The position numbers and the translations under genes are program-made. From Chaetomium olivaceum (lineage: Eukaryota; Ascomycota; Sordariomycetes; Sordariales; Chaetomiaceae), in the NCBI GenBank assembly GCA_039881045.1, contig JAYWVB010000044.1, forward strand, positions 186,001 through 250,000: DNA of 64,000 nt. Direction: 5' to 3'. The notes beneath the pieces were generated by a model. That model saw only the letters and a program-made list of their open reading frames with translations, was not told the origin of the DNA and made no database searches. Of this stretch, positions 10,791 to 21,987 are shown in pieces. The stretch's first letter is position 1. Each line of letters begins with the position of its first letter.

Positions 10791-11869
10791 GGCGCCCTTG
10801 AGACGCCAGGGGCTAGTTCTCCTCACCCCTTAGACAAGCGTGGCTCGATTGTGCTCTATCAAATATCCCCGGTTAGGCAAACAGTCGACTAGCCCATGAA
10901 TCATTGGCGGTTTGGTGCATGCATCGTGATGGCCGCTTATGAATGAGAAGATGAAAGCAAAGGAGGGTGGCCGACACTCATTCTGAAACTCTGGTCACTT
11001 TTTTTTCGGAGAGACGGAGGGGCGCAACTGGGTTGGAATCATGTACAATTTGATACACTCGTCAGGGAGACAACAGTTCATTCACTGCTTTCCGCGATCC
11101 CGAATCCGGCTCCAGTGGCCCGTCGTGTCTACCATGCTGAAAGGACATGAAGGGAGGAAGAAGGGTGTTGGGTTGGGGGAAAGGGACATTTAATGGGGAG
11201 GTGCTTGGTTTGGAGAGGGGAGTGAGGAAGAGTGAAAGCCTGTAAATTCAGTTGGTAATTATCAAAGTTGATTTCGCCGTTTTTAGCCTTTCTCTCCAGT
11301 TGTTTCTTCGCCCTTAGTTGGCTTGATGCGGGAGTGTAAGCAGTCGGTCAAATTTGTCTTACGAGGTGCCGGAAACCGCCGTCTTCCTGACTTCTTCAGG
11401 TTTTACCAAACGGTTTCTCGCCCGCGCCCCTCATTCTACTAGCAAATGATATCTCTTGCATGTGAGACATTCGCCTTGGCCGATTGGCCTCGATAATTGT
11501 CTCGCAAGGCGGCTGCCTGAGTCCTGCCGGGATGCGGGTGTCAAGAGCCGGAACAAAGGTTGCCTGCCGTCGTTGTTTCAGTCACGCGATCATATCAAAA
11601 GCGACGGGCGGAGTATGCATGCCAAATAGGAAGTGACGTGTTTAAACTTGTTAGAGTGGTATTGTACTGGAGTTGCTATATGTATGTTTTTATGGTACAG
11701 AAGCCATGCGCCATCCACAAGACGCCCCGTCCTTTTTAAACTCCCGATAAATGCTCCCGTTCTTGCTGCGAAGCTCTGTTTCCAATCGACGAAGTGGCGA
11801 TCTTAGCTCAAATATTACAATTTTTACACAACAAACCCACCGTCATCATTCATCAATACAACGAGAACC
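10791..11869. other. Intergenic, tail-to-tail (ARF / HSP78)
   Basis: This is about 1.1 kb between convergent stops, presumably 3' UTRs. No supported frame, RNA gene or repeat was seen. Confidence 0.5.
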
Positions 11870-14263
11870 TCAAGCCCCTTCGTGTTGTTCGGTGTTGTGC
11901 TGCGTGACAATATTCAACCCGCTCTTGTCATCGTTCAGCGAAACAACAGCGTTGTCGCCCGTCTTGACCTCGCCGCGGATGATCTTGTCGGCCAGGCCGT
12001 TGCCGATCTGCGTGGTGATGAGGCGGTTGAGCGGGCGGGCGCCGAACTTGGGGTCGTAGCCGCGCTCGGCGAGCCACTGGCGCACGTCATCGGGCACGGT
12101 AAGGGTGATGCGGCGGTCGTCCAGGCGCGCCTGCAGCTCCCGCAGCCGGATGTCGACGATGTCGCGCAGCGCGCTGAGGGCGAGCCGCTTGAAGACGATG
12201 AAGGAGTCGATGCGGTTGAGGAACTCGGGCGGGTAGTGCGACGCGACTACGTCCATGACGGCGTTCTTGACGTTGGGGTGGATGTCGCCGTCTTCGGTCT
12301 CCTGGTAGGGGTGGATCGGGTCGGCGCCCACGAGGATGTCGGCGCCGAGGTTGGAGGTCAGAACGATGATGGTATTGCGGAAGTCGACCTTGTGGCCTTG
12401 GGCGTCGGTCAGGTAGCCTTCGTCGAGGACCTGCAGAAGCAGGGCGGAGATGTCACGATGCGCCTTCTCGAACTCATCGAATAGAAGCACCGCGTATGGT
12501 TTGCGCCGCACGGCTTCCGTCAGCTGGCCGGCGTCTTCGTAGCCCACGTAACCAGAGGGCGCGCCAATCAGCCGTGAGATGGTGTGCTTCTCTTGGAACT
12601 CACTCATGTCAAAGCGAACAACGGCGGTCTCGGTAGAAAACAGGAAGCTAGCGAGCTTCTTGCATAGCTCTGTTTTGCCGACGCCCGTAGGACCGAGGAA
12701 GAAGAAAGACGCGAGAGGTCTGTTCTCGCCGCTGAGGCCGGCTCTCTGCATGCGTACTGCATCCGCAACAGCTTTAAGGGCCTCGTCCTGGCCGCGGACG
12801 GACTCCCGCAGAATATCCTCCATGTGAATAAGCCTTTCCGTGTGGCCGCTCGTCAACTTTGATATCGGAATGCCGGTGATTCTTGAGACGACGTTGGCAA
12901 TGTCGTCGGCAGTGACCGAGTCGTGTATTAGGGTGCTCTCGCCCTCTGCTTTCTCGCCTTCCTTTGGCAGCTTTCGCTCGAGGTTGGGGATGGTGCCAAA
13001 TCTCAACTCAGACGCCTTCGCGAAATTACCATCTCTCTGCGCCAGCTCTAGCTCAACCCGGGCCTTGTCGAGTTCGGCTTGCGTTTGCTTGATGGCATCA
13101 ATTTCAGCCTTTTCTTTCTCCCACTTGTCTGTCAAGGCCCGTTCCTCTTCCTGGCACTTCTTCAGGTCGGCCTCGAGCTTCTCCCGTCGTTCCTTACTCG
13201 CGACGTCCTTTTCTTTCCGCAGGCTCTCAAGTTCGATTTGAATAGTCATAATCTTCTGATCGAGGCGCAAAATATCTTCGGGTTTGCTCTCTTGTTGCAA
13301 TCTCAGCGAACTAGCGGCTTCGTCCATCAGGTCGATTGCTTTGTCGGGGAGGAAGCGGTCGGTAATGTAACGATTCGAGTAGGTTGCGGCGGCAACAAGC
13401 GCGCCGTCAGTGATACGAACACCGTGATGGACCTCATATTTATCCTTGATACCGCGGAGGATACTGATCGTGTCTTGTACCGTTGGCTCACCAACCAGAA
13501 TCGGTTGGAACCGCCGGGCTAGGGCGACGTCCTTCTCAATTTGACGGTATTCGGCGAGAGTCGTGGCGCCGCAGCATTGCAGTTCTCCCCTCGAAAGGGC
13601 GGGCTTCAAAAGATTCGATGCGTCGATGGAACCTTCAGCCTTGCCCAGTCCGAGAAGAGTGTGAAGCTCATCGATGAAGAGGATAACCTCGCCGTTCGCT
13701 TGTTGGACTTCGGTGAGTACCTTCTTTAGCCGTTCTTCGAAGTCGCCCCTAAACTTTGCGCCGGCAATAAGAGAGCCTAAATCAAGGGTGATAACTCTCT
13801 TGTTCTTAATGCTCTCTGGAACAGCACCGCGCACGATCTCGAGGGCCAGCCCTTCAAGAACAGCAGTCTTGCCAACACCAGCGCTTCCAATGAGGACAGG
13901 GTTGTTCTTCGTTCGGCGGGAAAGAATTTGTATTGTACGTTGAATCTCAGCCGACCTGCCAATAACAGGATCCAGCTTGCCCGCCTTCGCCCTCGCCGTC
14001 AAATCGACTCCATATTGCTCGAGCGCCGGTTTCTCGGGTTCGCCTCCAAGGTTCATGCGGTGGGTGCCGCCAGGTGGGTGTGGCCTGCCATTGGAGTATG
14101 CTCGAAACGTAACGGTAGGTAGAATGCGTAGTGAATTTGCTGCCGCCGTTACTCGCGGAGTCACTACGAGGGTTCGTGGAAACTGGCGCTGTCGCAAAGC
14201 GCCCCTCTCAGCGGCCGCAAGCCGCCGAGAAGCAGTTGACACAAGTTGCGCTCTTGCTTGCAT
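11870..14263 (-). CDS. HSP78: Mitochondrial Hsp78, ClpB-type AAA+ disaggregase
   Basis: A single intact exon encodes 797 aa. This matrix chaperone unfolds aggregated proteins and cooperates with mitochondrial Hsp70. Residues 1 to about 55 are Arg/Ala-rich without acidic residues, a mitochondrial presequence. The ClpB N-domain is absent, as expected for Hsp78 against cytosolic Hsp104. The first AAA+ module has Walker A GSAGVGKT at 126-133 and Walker B VILFIDELHT. The middle coiled coil is Glu/Lys-rich (LRKEKDVASKERREKLEAD). The second module has Walker A GPTGVGKT near 525 and Walker B VLLFDEFEKAH, then the sensor-2 motif GYDPKFGARPLNR. The ATG at 14263 starts the presequence. The gene is divergent from PSF1. 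No break was seen. Confidence 0.97.
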   Translation of the reverse strand: MQARAQLVSTASRRLAAAERGALRQRQFPRTLVVTPRVTAAANSLRILPTVTFRAYSNGRPHPPGGTHRMNLGGEPEKPALEQYGVDLTARAKAGKLDPVIGRSAEIQRTIQILSRRTKNNPVLIGSAGVGKTAVLEGLALEIVRGAVPESIKNKRVITLDLGSLIAGAKFRGDFEERLKKVLTEVQQANGEVILFIDELHTLLGLGKAEGSIDASNLLKPALSRGELQCCGATTLAEYRQIEKDVALARRFQPILVGEPTVQDTISILRGIKDKYEVHHGVRITDGALVAAATYSNRYITDRFLPDKAIDLMDEAASSLRLQQESKPEDILRLDQKIMTIQIELESLRKEKDVASKERREKLEADLKKCQEEERALTDKWEKEKAEIDAIKQTQAELDKARVELELAQRDGNFAKASELRFGTIPNLERKLPKEGEKAEGESTLIHDSVTADDIANVVSRITGIPISKLTSGHTERLIHMEDILRESVRGQDEALKAVADAVRMQRAGLSGENRPLASFFFLGPTGVGKTELCKKLASFLFSTETAVVRFDMSEFQEKHTISRLIGAPSGYVGYEDAGQLTEAVRRKPYAVLLFDEFEKAHRDISALLLQVLDEGYLTDAQGHKVDFRNTIIVLTSNLGADILVGADPIHPYQETEDGDIHPNVKNAVMDVVASHYPPEFLNRIDSFIVFKRLALSALRDIVDIRLRELQARLDDRRITLTVPDDVRQWLAERGYDPKFGARPLNRLITTQIGNGLADKIIRGEVKTGDNAVVSLNDDKSGLNIVTQHNTEQHEGA

Positions 14264-15624
14264 TGTACGGCTTTCGTTCTACGAACAGAGAAGAAAAAAG
14301 TTGCACGACGTACGTAAGTCGATGTAAGGGTGCACTGCACACCTTTAAGTCAATTTCAACATCTGAAGTTTGTGGCGATATTGAGAAGCCGTCATGGTGC
14401 GCCCAAGAGCTGGAAGCTCCGACGAAGCTCTCGGCGTTTCCACAGACCCACCACGCCCACCTCCTCTTTATCTTATCGGGACTTGGCTTCAAGCAGGTCC
14501 GTGCTCCCATTGTTGACTTTTTTTAAAGCTCCAGATTCTCAAATTCTTCTTCCTTCCATTTACACTTTTTAGATGCTCGGCGGAACGATTTGAAGTTCCC
14601 ATGGTTAATTGCCAGCGGGTATCCTCCCCGTATGGAGCCCGATGGTTCTAATGGTACGTACTGTTCTTCATTCACCCGATGTATGCGTACTTCGCAACAT
14701 CACACCTTCTTTCCCTGATGATCTATATTGGTCCGTGTTACCAAGCAGCCTCAAGACCTGCAGATGACGACAAACCCCTGCATTGACATGCGTTTCTGAT
14801 TTTATACTCGTGGCCTGAGTTTAGTTGAATGATCTTGTGGAACTCTCCGCTAATTGCTCTTGCTATAGGTTCTCTGCTGTCTGTCGTCCTCAAGTCGCCT
14901 TTTGTTTGAGCGTAACAGGCGTGTCTTGCGGCCTCGAGAGAAGACGAAACCAAGCGGTTTCCGGTTTGAAAAACGTCCGCGATTGAGGGAGGGAACCAGG
15001 TAGGGTCGTGACAACCTTGCCAGGTTCAACCAGTTCAATTTGCTGGGGTCTGGTTAGAGTGAGGACGATGAGATACGAACTATTTAGGGATGGGTGTTAT
15101 GTGTACGGCCCAAAGTCGTTATATATTCCAAATAATACAAATATCAATAACTGGAGAGACGTGCTCCGTATACCCTTTAGGACCTACCTTAGGCCTCGAC
15201 GTATGTAGTTGGACAATCGCCAGGACAAGTTTGAGCATTAACTCGGTACATTGGATATTGTACCTGCCAGCTTGGAGTTTCACTCGGTCAAAGATACCGG
15301 TTCTAGCCAACCTCGCATCCCGGAGTGACTGGTGAAGAAGAGCAAGGAAAAGGGGTTATTCACGCCACCACGCTCGAGTGACCAGCGAGGTGAAGTAATG
15401 AATTTGAAGGTGTTCGTGATAGCGAACTGCTGGGGAAAGGTGGGGACAATGTGTCGCCCAATTGGTTTCTTAGGCGGGGCGGCAGCCGTGGACAGCCTGA
15501 TGCGGCGCGACTTCATCCTTGTCCCTCGCCGTTTGAAAGCTGAAGCACCTAATCCTCCAACTTGGACGCGTCAAGATTAGAATTGGTATCGAAAAAAAAA
15601 GAAGAAGGCCGTATACTTTTCAAG
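14264..15624. other. Divergent intergenic region HSP78 / PSF1, no gene seen
   Basis: This is 1.36 kb that should hold both promoters. Short open frames on both strands (for example 14131..14526 plus, 14208..14510 minus, 15090..15335 plus, 15280..15516 minus) have no recognisable product. I could not point to a convincing heat-shock element array despite the HSP78 neighbour. Confidence 0.5.
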
Positions 15625-16403
15625 ATGCCTATGTACGGTGACTTGGGCAACAAACTGGTCTGTACCCGCCCTGGTCCACTGACTCTTTCGTCCCTCATCT
15701 CATCAACTAACCGTCTTCACAGGTCCAACATGCAAAACGGACACAGAACTTGACGCATCTGCCGCCATATCAAACTGAACTTGTCCGTGCCGTAACGCGA
15801 GAGGTCCGAGATTTGGACAAGGACGTGGCGAGCTTGCTTGAGCCGTTCCAAGGGTCCTTCGACCCGTCCGCAGACCAGGCGACGGCATGCACCCTGTTGG
15901 TCAACCACCTGTCCATGCGCAGGAACAAGCGATGTCTCCTCGCATATCACCGGACGCGTACCGACAAGCTGGAGGAGTTGGTTTGGAACGGCACCGACGT
16001 CCTCGACCTTGCCGGCCAACAAGCAGGCGGCGCTAATGGCGCTGCTGCGGACAGCGGGGCTAGTAGCAGTCTCAGCCCACAGGAGGAGGATTACTTTCGA
16101 CAATATGGGGATCTGTTATCTGCCTACAAGGGGCAATGGACAGATATTGATCTAACGGGGAGCCTCGACCCCCCAAGAGATCTGTTTATCGATGTGCGGG
16201 TGCTGAAAGATGCGGGGGAGATCCAAACGGAATATGGGTAAGAAAGCGCCCCTCAGCCGCCATGAATAATCCCTATTGCAGAAGGCGGGACTAATGCAGA
16301 CTACAACAGTGCTATCAACTTGACGAAAAATAGCCAGTTCTATGTCCGGCAAGGTGACGTGGAACGCTTGATAGCCCAAGGCTACCTTCAAAAACTGGGT
16401 TGA
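15625..16403 (+). CDS. PSF1: GINS complex subunit Psf1 (DNA replication)
   Basis: This is a component of the GINS tetramer, part of the Cdc45-MCM-GINS replicative helicase in the nucleus. Exons are 15625..15657, 15723..16237 and 16310..16403, giving 213 aa, close to the usual family length. The first exon gives only MPMYGDLGNKL; after splicing it continues VQHAKRTQNLTHLPPYQ, the Psf1 N-terminal signature. The helical A-domain includes LVNHLSMRRNKRCLLAYH and RTDKLEELVW. A linker rich in Gly, Ala and Ser is followed by the small B-domain with IDLTGSLDPPRDLFIDVRVL and QFYVRQGDVERLIAQGYL. The donor of intron 1 (GTCTGT) is weak, but the splice is fixed by the conserved peptide. The ATG at 15625 was taken; the next in-frame ATG, two codons on, is equally possible. 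Confidence 0.95.
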
Positions 16404-17780
16404 AGTCCTCGCTCAAGAACGCGGCCGAGCCTTATTGTGAGAAGCATCTCCCATGGGAAAAGACCAGGCATAGAGGAGTCGGCCGATGAAGGGCGAAAAG
16501 TCCACCGTGCGCCGGCCATGATCGATCAAGCCATCACCCCCACGGGGTTGCCGGCCCAGATGCAGTGCCTCGTGGTTTATGCGAGACCAACGCAACTGAC
16601 TGATGGAACCTCGCGCCACAATGGCGGCAGAAGATGAAGGTATATTCCTGCAGATACCTACCATGCAAGGAGAAGGCAGACGTTGTCCAACCACGGCACG
16701 GAACACACGGGTGGACGGGAGGGTCCGCGACAGGCTGGAACGCGGAGGTCCAGGCCCACAACTCCAACGCGCATGCAGCTGGATTTTCTTGCCAAGGTTT
16801 GAGAGGCGGTATTGCACAGTGTGTCTTGGACTTTACCTACTGTGTCACTCTGCCAGCCTCGGGGCATGGCAATGCAAGACGAGGAACGAACAATAGTAGA
16901 ATTGACAAATCAACTTTGCGCTGGCTGTTATGGGAAGCAATTTGTAATTCATATTCCGCTACTCAACATCACCTTTAGAGACTCAGTCGACGTTATTCGG
17001 CGAAGCCATCTCGTTTCCTTTCAGATCGACAACCCCAACACCAACTTCCCCAAAAGTCAATTCACACTGTCATTGCATCATCCCACGGCGACTTCCAACT
17101 TACACCCCCACCAACCTGCATCGAACCTTGACGGTCCAGGCCCTCCAAACCGCCCAATTCTCAATAAATAGCCAGACACGAGGGCTGTTGAACCGGATTT
17201 CGGCATAATTAAGGTGGCAGCTGAAGTTATGACCGGAAGAAATTAGCAAAGATGTAGTATTCGTATGTAGTTATGGCTTGTCTACAATATTGCTAGCCGC
17301 TACGACCCAAATGCCTACCATGTGGGGCCGCCAACTGAAAATATCACGGTTCATCCGTCTGCTTATCTGACTTATCTCGAATCGCCTTCACATGGCAACT
17401 AGTAACTTTATTCTCTTCATCTGACCATCTCCATCTATCAGGAATCAGACCTAGCGCCTTGACATTGCTGGATGAATCACGCGTGCGGAGCCCCTGCGCA
17501 ACCGACAGTACCTATATGTTCTCCGTCAAAGTGGTATTCTAGTCCTTCTCCACAGACCATCCGGCAATCTGCTCTTCAAAAGCTGCAGTTACCGACGCTC
17601 ATCCCTCGTTTCAACCCTACATACTGTGTAGCAAAGATACCGCTTGCTCGTCATTCCAGGGATCATTGTCGCCTTCCTCCGTGTACCACCATGCGCACAC
17701 CGTTGGCTGATCTACACGAAACTGCCGCGTCCTAGACTCCTAACCAGGCTCCGGGGCTTGCGATTGGTTTTATTTACATC
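16404..17780. other. Intergenic, upstream of the SulP gene, no gene seen
   Basis: This is 1.38 kb. Plus- and minus-strand frames of 100-135 codons overlap around 16413-16980 without family resemblance. From about 17020 onward the plus strand becomes C/A/T-rich, like a promoter and leader for the transporter gene. Confidence 0.5.
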
Positions 17781-20700
17781 ATGTCGTCGCCATCTTTCGG
17801 TTACTCCTGGGGCAAGAGGCGTCCCTCTATATCCTCCCAGGTGTCAGACGAAGAAGAACAAGCCGACACTTCAGGTCGCAATGATGGAAGGCAGCTTTCC
17901 TCCTCCGTGGGCTCCGTCGCCCATCGCGAGCCCATAAGGTCTTTCATCCACGGCACTGTCAGAGGGCATCTAGGTAAGTTTTCAAGTCAAACCATGCTCA
18001 AACACAGCCAATGCTAACCTACAATATCAGCTCCCCTCGATAGTGCTGAGTCGGCACGCTCCGTTCGGGAGCAAACCGCCGAACTGGCCAATTACTTCCT
18101 CTCCGACAAAAAGGACGGCCGAAATAGCCCCTTCCTTCGCTCATCACGATCCGGCTCTTCTACCACGACACGACCTCCCCTCGAACCGCCCCGATCAGAC
18201 GCCAGCCCGGTGTCAGCTGAGACAATACCCGAGGTGTCAGAACCACCCTCGCCAGAACCGATCGATGAACCTGCCGAGGGCCCGTCGATGCTCACCACGA
18301 TGCTTAGGCGATCACCGCCGGGAACGGTCTACTCCTTCACGCCAAAGGAGAGCAATGCACATGGCGACGACATCCCAGTGGAGGAAATCGACGAGGACGA
18401 ACAGGATACGCTAAGCCAAGTGGTCACTGTCGAGCACCGGCCGTTGGTAGCTCACCAAGATACGCCCGAAGCAGACGAGGTATCGCCATTGCTGGCCGCA
18501 AGATCACGAGAGAGCCGAAGTGGTAGCTATGGGGCCGGCGAAGAGAATGGCCAAGGAGTTGATCTGGAGGGCCAGAAGGGCCTGACTCGTAGGAAGTGGT
18601 TAGGGAAGAAGATCGACTCTGTGCGGGAAACAGGGAGCCAGGTGGCCAGAATCATCCCCCTCATTAGCAACCCGAAACGCTGGGACCGCCGTGCACTCTG
18701 GGATAATGTAGTTGTCGCTCCGGTGGCCTGCTTCCCGGCAGTCGTGGTTGGTCTGCTTCTCAACATCCTAGATGCGTTGTCCTACGGTGCGTTTTTATGG
18801 TGTGTTGTACGAGGGTGTTTAGGTGCTAACTCGATACAGGCATGATTCTGTTTCCCCTGGGAAGCCCCATCTTTGCGAGCTTAGGGTCTGCCGGGATATC
18901 AATGTTCTACGTCAGCTGTATCATCTCGCAGTTGACCTTCTCGACGGGGAGCATATTCAAGGGTGGAGTTGGCTCCGAGTTAGTAAGTTATCACAGCCTG
19001 ATTCCCCTTCAAGGAACGGACATTTTGTCTTACACTCGACAGATCGAAGTCGTACCCTTTTTCCACAACATGGCTGCCACAATTACCGATATAGTCGGCG
19101 AAGACAACCCCGATGCAGTCATTGCAACGACTATCACGTCGTACGCTCTAAGCTCGATGCTCACAGGCGCCGTGTTCTACCTGATGGGCAAATTCAAGTT
19201 TGGCTATCTTGTTGGCTTCATCCCCCGGCACATCCTGATCGGCTGCATTGGGGGTGTCGGGTGGTTCTTGGTCGCCACGGGATTCGAGGTGACTGCACGG
19301 ATGGACGGCAGTCTCAACTACGACTTGGATACGCTTAAGCACCTCATGCAGGCTGACACCGTCCCCCTTTGGATCATACCCCTTACACTCGCCGTGGTTC
19401 TTTTTTACGGCCAATCCAGGATCAGGTCCAAATACTTCCTCCCGCTATATATCCTCACCATTCCCGCGGCATTCTACGCCTTTGCTGGTGCGTTGAACGT
19501 GCTAAACCCGGACCATCTCAGAGACGGGGGGTGGGTATTCACGGGCCCACCTGCAGATGAGCCTTGGTGGCACTTCTACACTCTGTACAGTAAGGATATG
19601 CCCTGTCCCTTGAGACGAATAGAGCAGTGGCTGACAGTGTTACAGAGCTAGACCAAGTGCATTGGGGAGCCATGGTGCAATGTATCCCTGCCATGCTCGC
19701 CCTGACGTTCTTCGGCATCCTCCATGTCCCCATCAACGTCCCCGCCCTCGCCCTCAACACAGGCGAAGATCATGCCAACTTGGACCATGAGCTCAAACTT
19801 CACGGCTACTCGAATTTCCTGTCCGGAATGGCCGGCAGCATACAAAACTATCTCGTCTACTCCAACAGTCTGTTCTTCATGCGCTCTGGAGGGAACACTC
19901 GTCTGGCCGGAATCGAGCTGGCCGTGTTTACCTTCCTTGTCATGTTGATTGGCCCTTCGCTGATTGGTTTCATTCCTGTCATGATGGTCGGCGTACTAAT
20001 CTTCGACCTCGGATTTGAGCTCCTGCTCGAGGCCGTATGGCAGCCGCGGAAGAAACTGAAGCCCGTCGAGTACTTCACCGTGATGGCGATTGTCCTCGTC
20101 ATGGGTACTTACGACTTCGTGGTCGGCATCGGTGTGGGTATTTTGCTAGCGTTTATGTCGTTAACTTTCCAGACATCGAGGGTCTCGGCGGTCAGAGCCA
20201 GCTACTCGGGTGATGTGGTGGGGTCGACGGTGAGGAGGAACCCGACTCAGCAGCACTACCTCCGCCAAGTTGGCCGCCAGATCAACGTCATCAAGCTCTC
20301 GGGTTACCTCTTCTTTGGGACCATCGTCGGCGTGGAGGACAGGATCCGGGGTCTCATCTCGGACGAGGAGTTTAACAGACGGCCAATCAAGTTCCTCGTT
20401 CTGGACCTCTGGCTGGTCACCGGGGTAGACTACTCCGCGGCCGAGGTCTTCAACACCATCAGCCGCCTGCTAGACGGCAAGGGCATCGAACTTGTTGTCA
20501 GCGGCGTGGACCCAGAGCACGGCCTCGGCCGCAATCTCCGCACGGTCGGACTCGGCGAGGACGGCGTCGAGGTCAAGCTCCTCCCCGAACTCAACTCGGC
20601 GCTCGAGTACTGCGAGAACGAGCTTCTCAAAACCCTCTACGTCAGCCAAGACGACTCGGACAGCACTCTCACTACCTCAACCGCCAACCTCGATGTACCA

Positions 20701-21283
20701 CCACCACCCCAGCACTGTCACCACCCTCCCTCCTCGGCTCGTCCCCACGACGCGACCACCTCCGCGCGGCAGCACGCAAGTCGCTCGGGCAGGCCGAGGC
20801 GGGCAGGTCGGCGCGCTGGCAGAGTTTTAAGGCGCCCCTGCGGCTGATGCTGCAGATCTTCCGCGACGTGAGCGACCGAAACGAGGACTTTTGGTTCCGC
20901 GCCGTGCCTTACTTCCGGCGTGCCGATTACGCCCCGGGTCGGTGCTCTTCCGCCGGGGGGAGGAGGCCGAGGCGTTTTATCTGGTGGAGGCGGGGATACT
21001 GAGGGCCGAGTATGACCTGCCGCAGGGGTGGTTGTTTGAAAGTATCGTGGCGGGGACGACGTGTGGCGAGCTGCCGTTCTTTTCCGAGACGAATCGGACC
21101 GCGACGTGCGTGGTGGAGAGGGAGTGTGTGGTGTGGATGATGGATGGGGAGAGTTGGGCGAGGCTGCAGAAGGAGGAGCCGGATGTGGCGCAGGAGTTGT
21201 TGCGGATTTCGTTGAAATTGACGAGTGAAAGGATGTCGGTGATTACTAGCTATACGTTGACTATGGCTGGGTGGGGGGGGTAG
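17781..21283 (+). CDS. SulP-family transporter with STAS and cyclic-nucleotide-binding domains (Vsb1/YGR125W-like)
   Basis: Exons are 17781..17973, 18031..18786, 18840..18982, 19043..19589 and 19646..21283. The long acidic cytosolic N-terminus contains EVSPLLAARSRES. The SulP membrane domain runs from DNVVVAPVACFPAVVVGLLLNILD through FGYLVGFIPRHILIGCIGGVGW to EYFTVMAIVLVMGTYDFVVG. A STAS domain follows (INVIKLSGYLFFGT, FLVLDLWLVTGVDYSA), then a C-terminal cNMP-type domain (FYLVEAGILRAEYDLPQG, GTTCGELPFFSE). This order matches yeast YGR125W/Vsb1, a vacuolar protein tied to basic amino acid storage, rather than plasma-membrane sulfate permeases. Two single bases appear lost: one between about 20690 and 20745 (before LGSSPRRDHLRAAARKSL) and one near 20936 (YAPGSVLFRRGEEAE). 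Adding them gives 1093 codons exactly. The substrate is not known from sequence. Confidence 0.9.
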
Positions 21284-21987
21284 GGTTTGATGGGCCGGGT
21301 TGAGTAGTGTGAGCGGTTCTTTTGGCTTTGGCTTTTTTACCTAGCGAGCGTGTTTGGTTTAGACTTGGATCAGTCGACCGGGGGATGGTTTGGACCGTGG
21401 GATGGAAGAGCGAGTAGCTGTATAATGCAGTTTGATAACAAGTAGCTGTATATGGTAGAGTGTATCTTGTTACCTAGAGACATACCTCGTCAAGCACGAT
21501 TATCTCATCGTCACAGTTAGCGTGCATTAGATACTATTGAACAGAAGACGTTTTACTTACCAACCACTGAAGATGACAGGCTGATATGTAGTTCACTACA
21601 CACAGTAGGCCCCTATCTAAGCTCGAAAACAATGTAGCATCTGATGCCGATGACTCTTTGGCCCTCGAGCATGCCAACCAATCGTAGCGTTTCCTTCGGC
21701 ATGTCTCCGACAGTCAGTGGCAACTCTCGGAGCTCGGTGTGGGCCGCGCCCTTGCATGAACGGCAGAAAGAAACGGCGCGGCTGCCGCCTTGCGGCGCCC
21801 TGGCGTTGATGGGCGGCGCTGTGTCACATCATTAAAACCACCACGTGAACATTTACCCGGGATGCCCGTCTCTCCGAGTTCATTTTAGGCAACCTCCAGC
21901 GACTTACAACTTACAACTCACAACTTACTGTACACAGTTTACAGCTGACACAATCTACAGCACAACATCACCAAACCTACCGTCGCC
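21284..21987. other. Intergenic, SulP to STK19
   Basis: This is about 700 bp between tandem genes. The last 100 bp hold direct short repeats (ACTTACAACTTACAACTCACAACTTAC-like spacing around 21901-21928) and a C/A-rich leader ahead of the next ATG. No gene was seen. Confidence 0.5.

Noticed and set aside
16413..16978. Overlapping frames of 114-134 codons on both strands
   Set aside because: Both strands are open at once, there is no domain, and no splice-compatible continuation was found.
20891..21283. Separate small cyclic-nucleotide-binding gene downstream of SulP
   Set aside because: The domain is the known C-terminal module of this SulP subfamily, and two single-base losses explain the apparent split.
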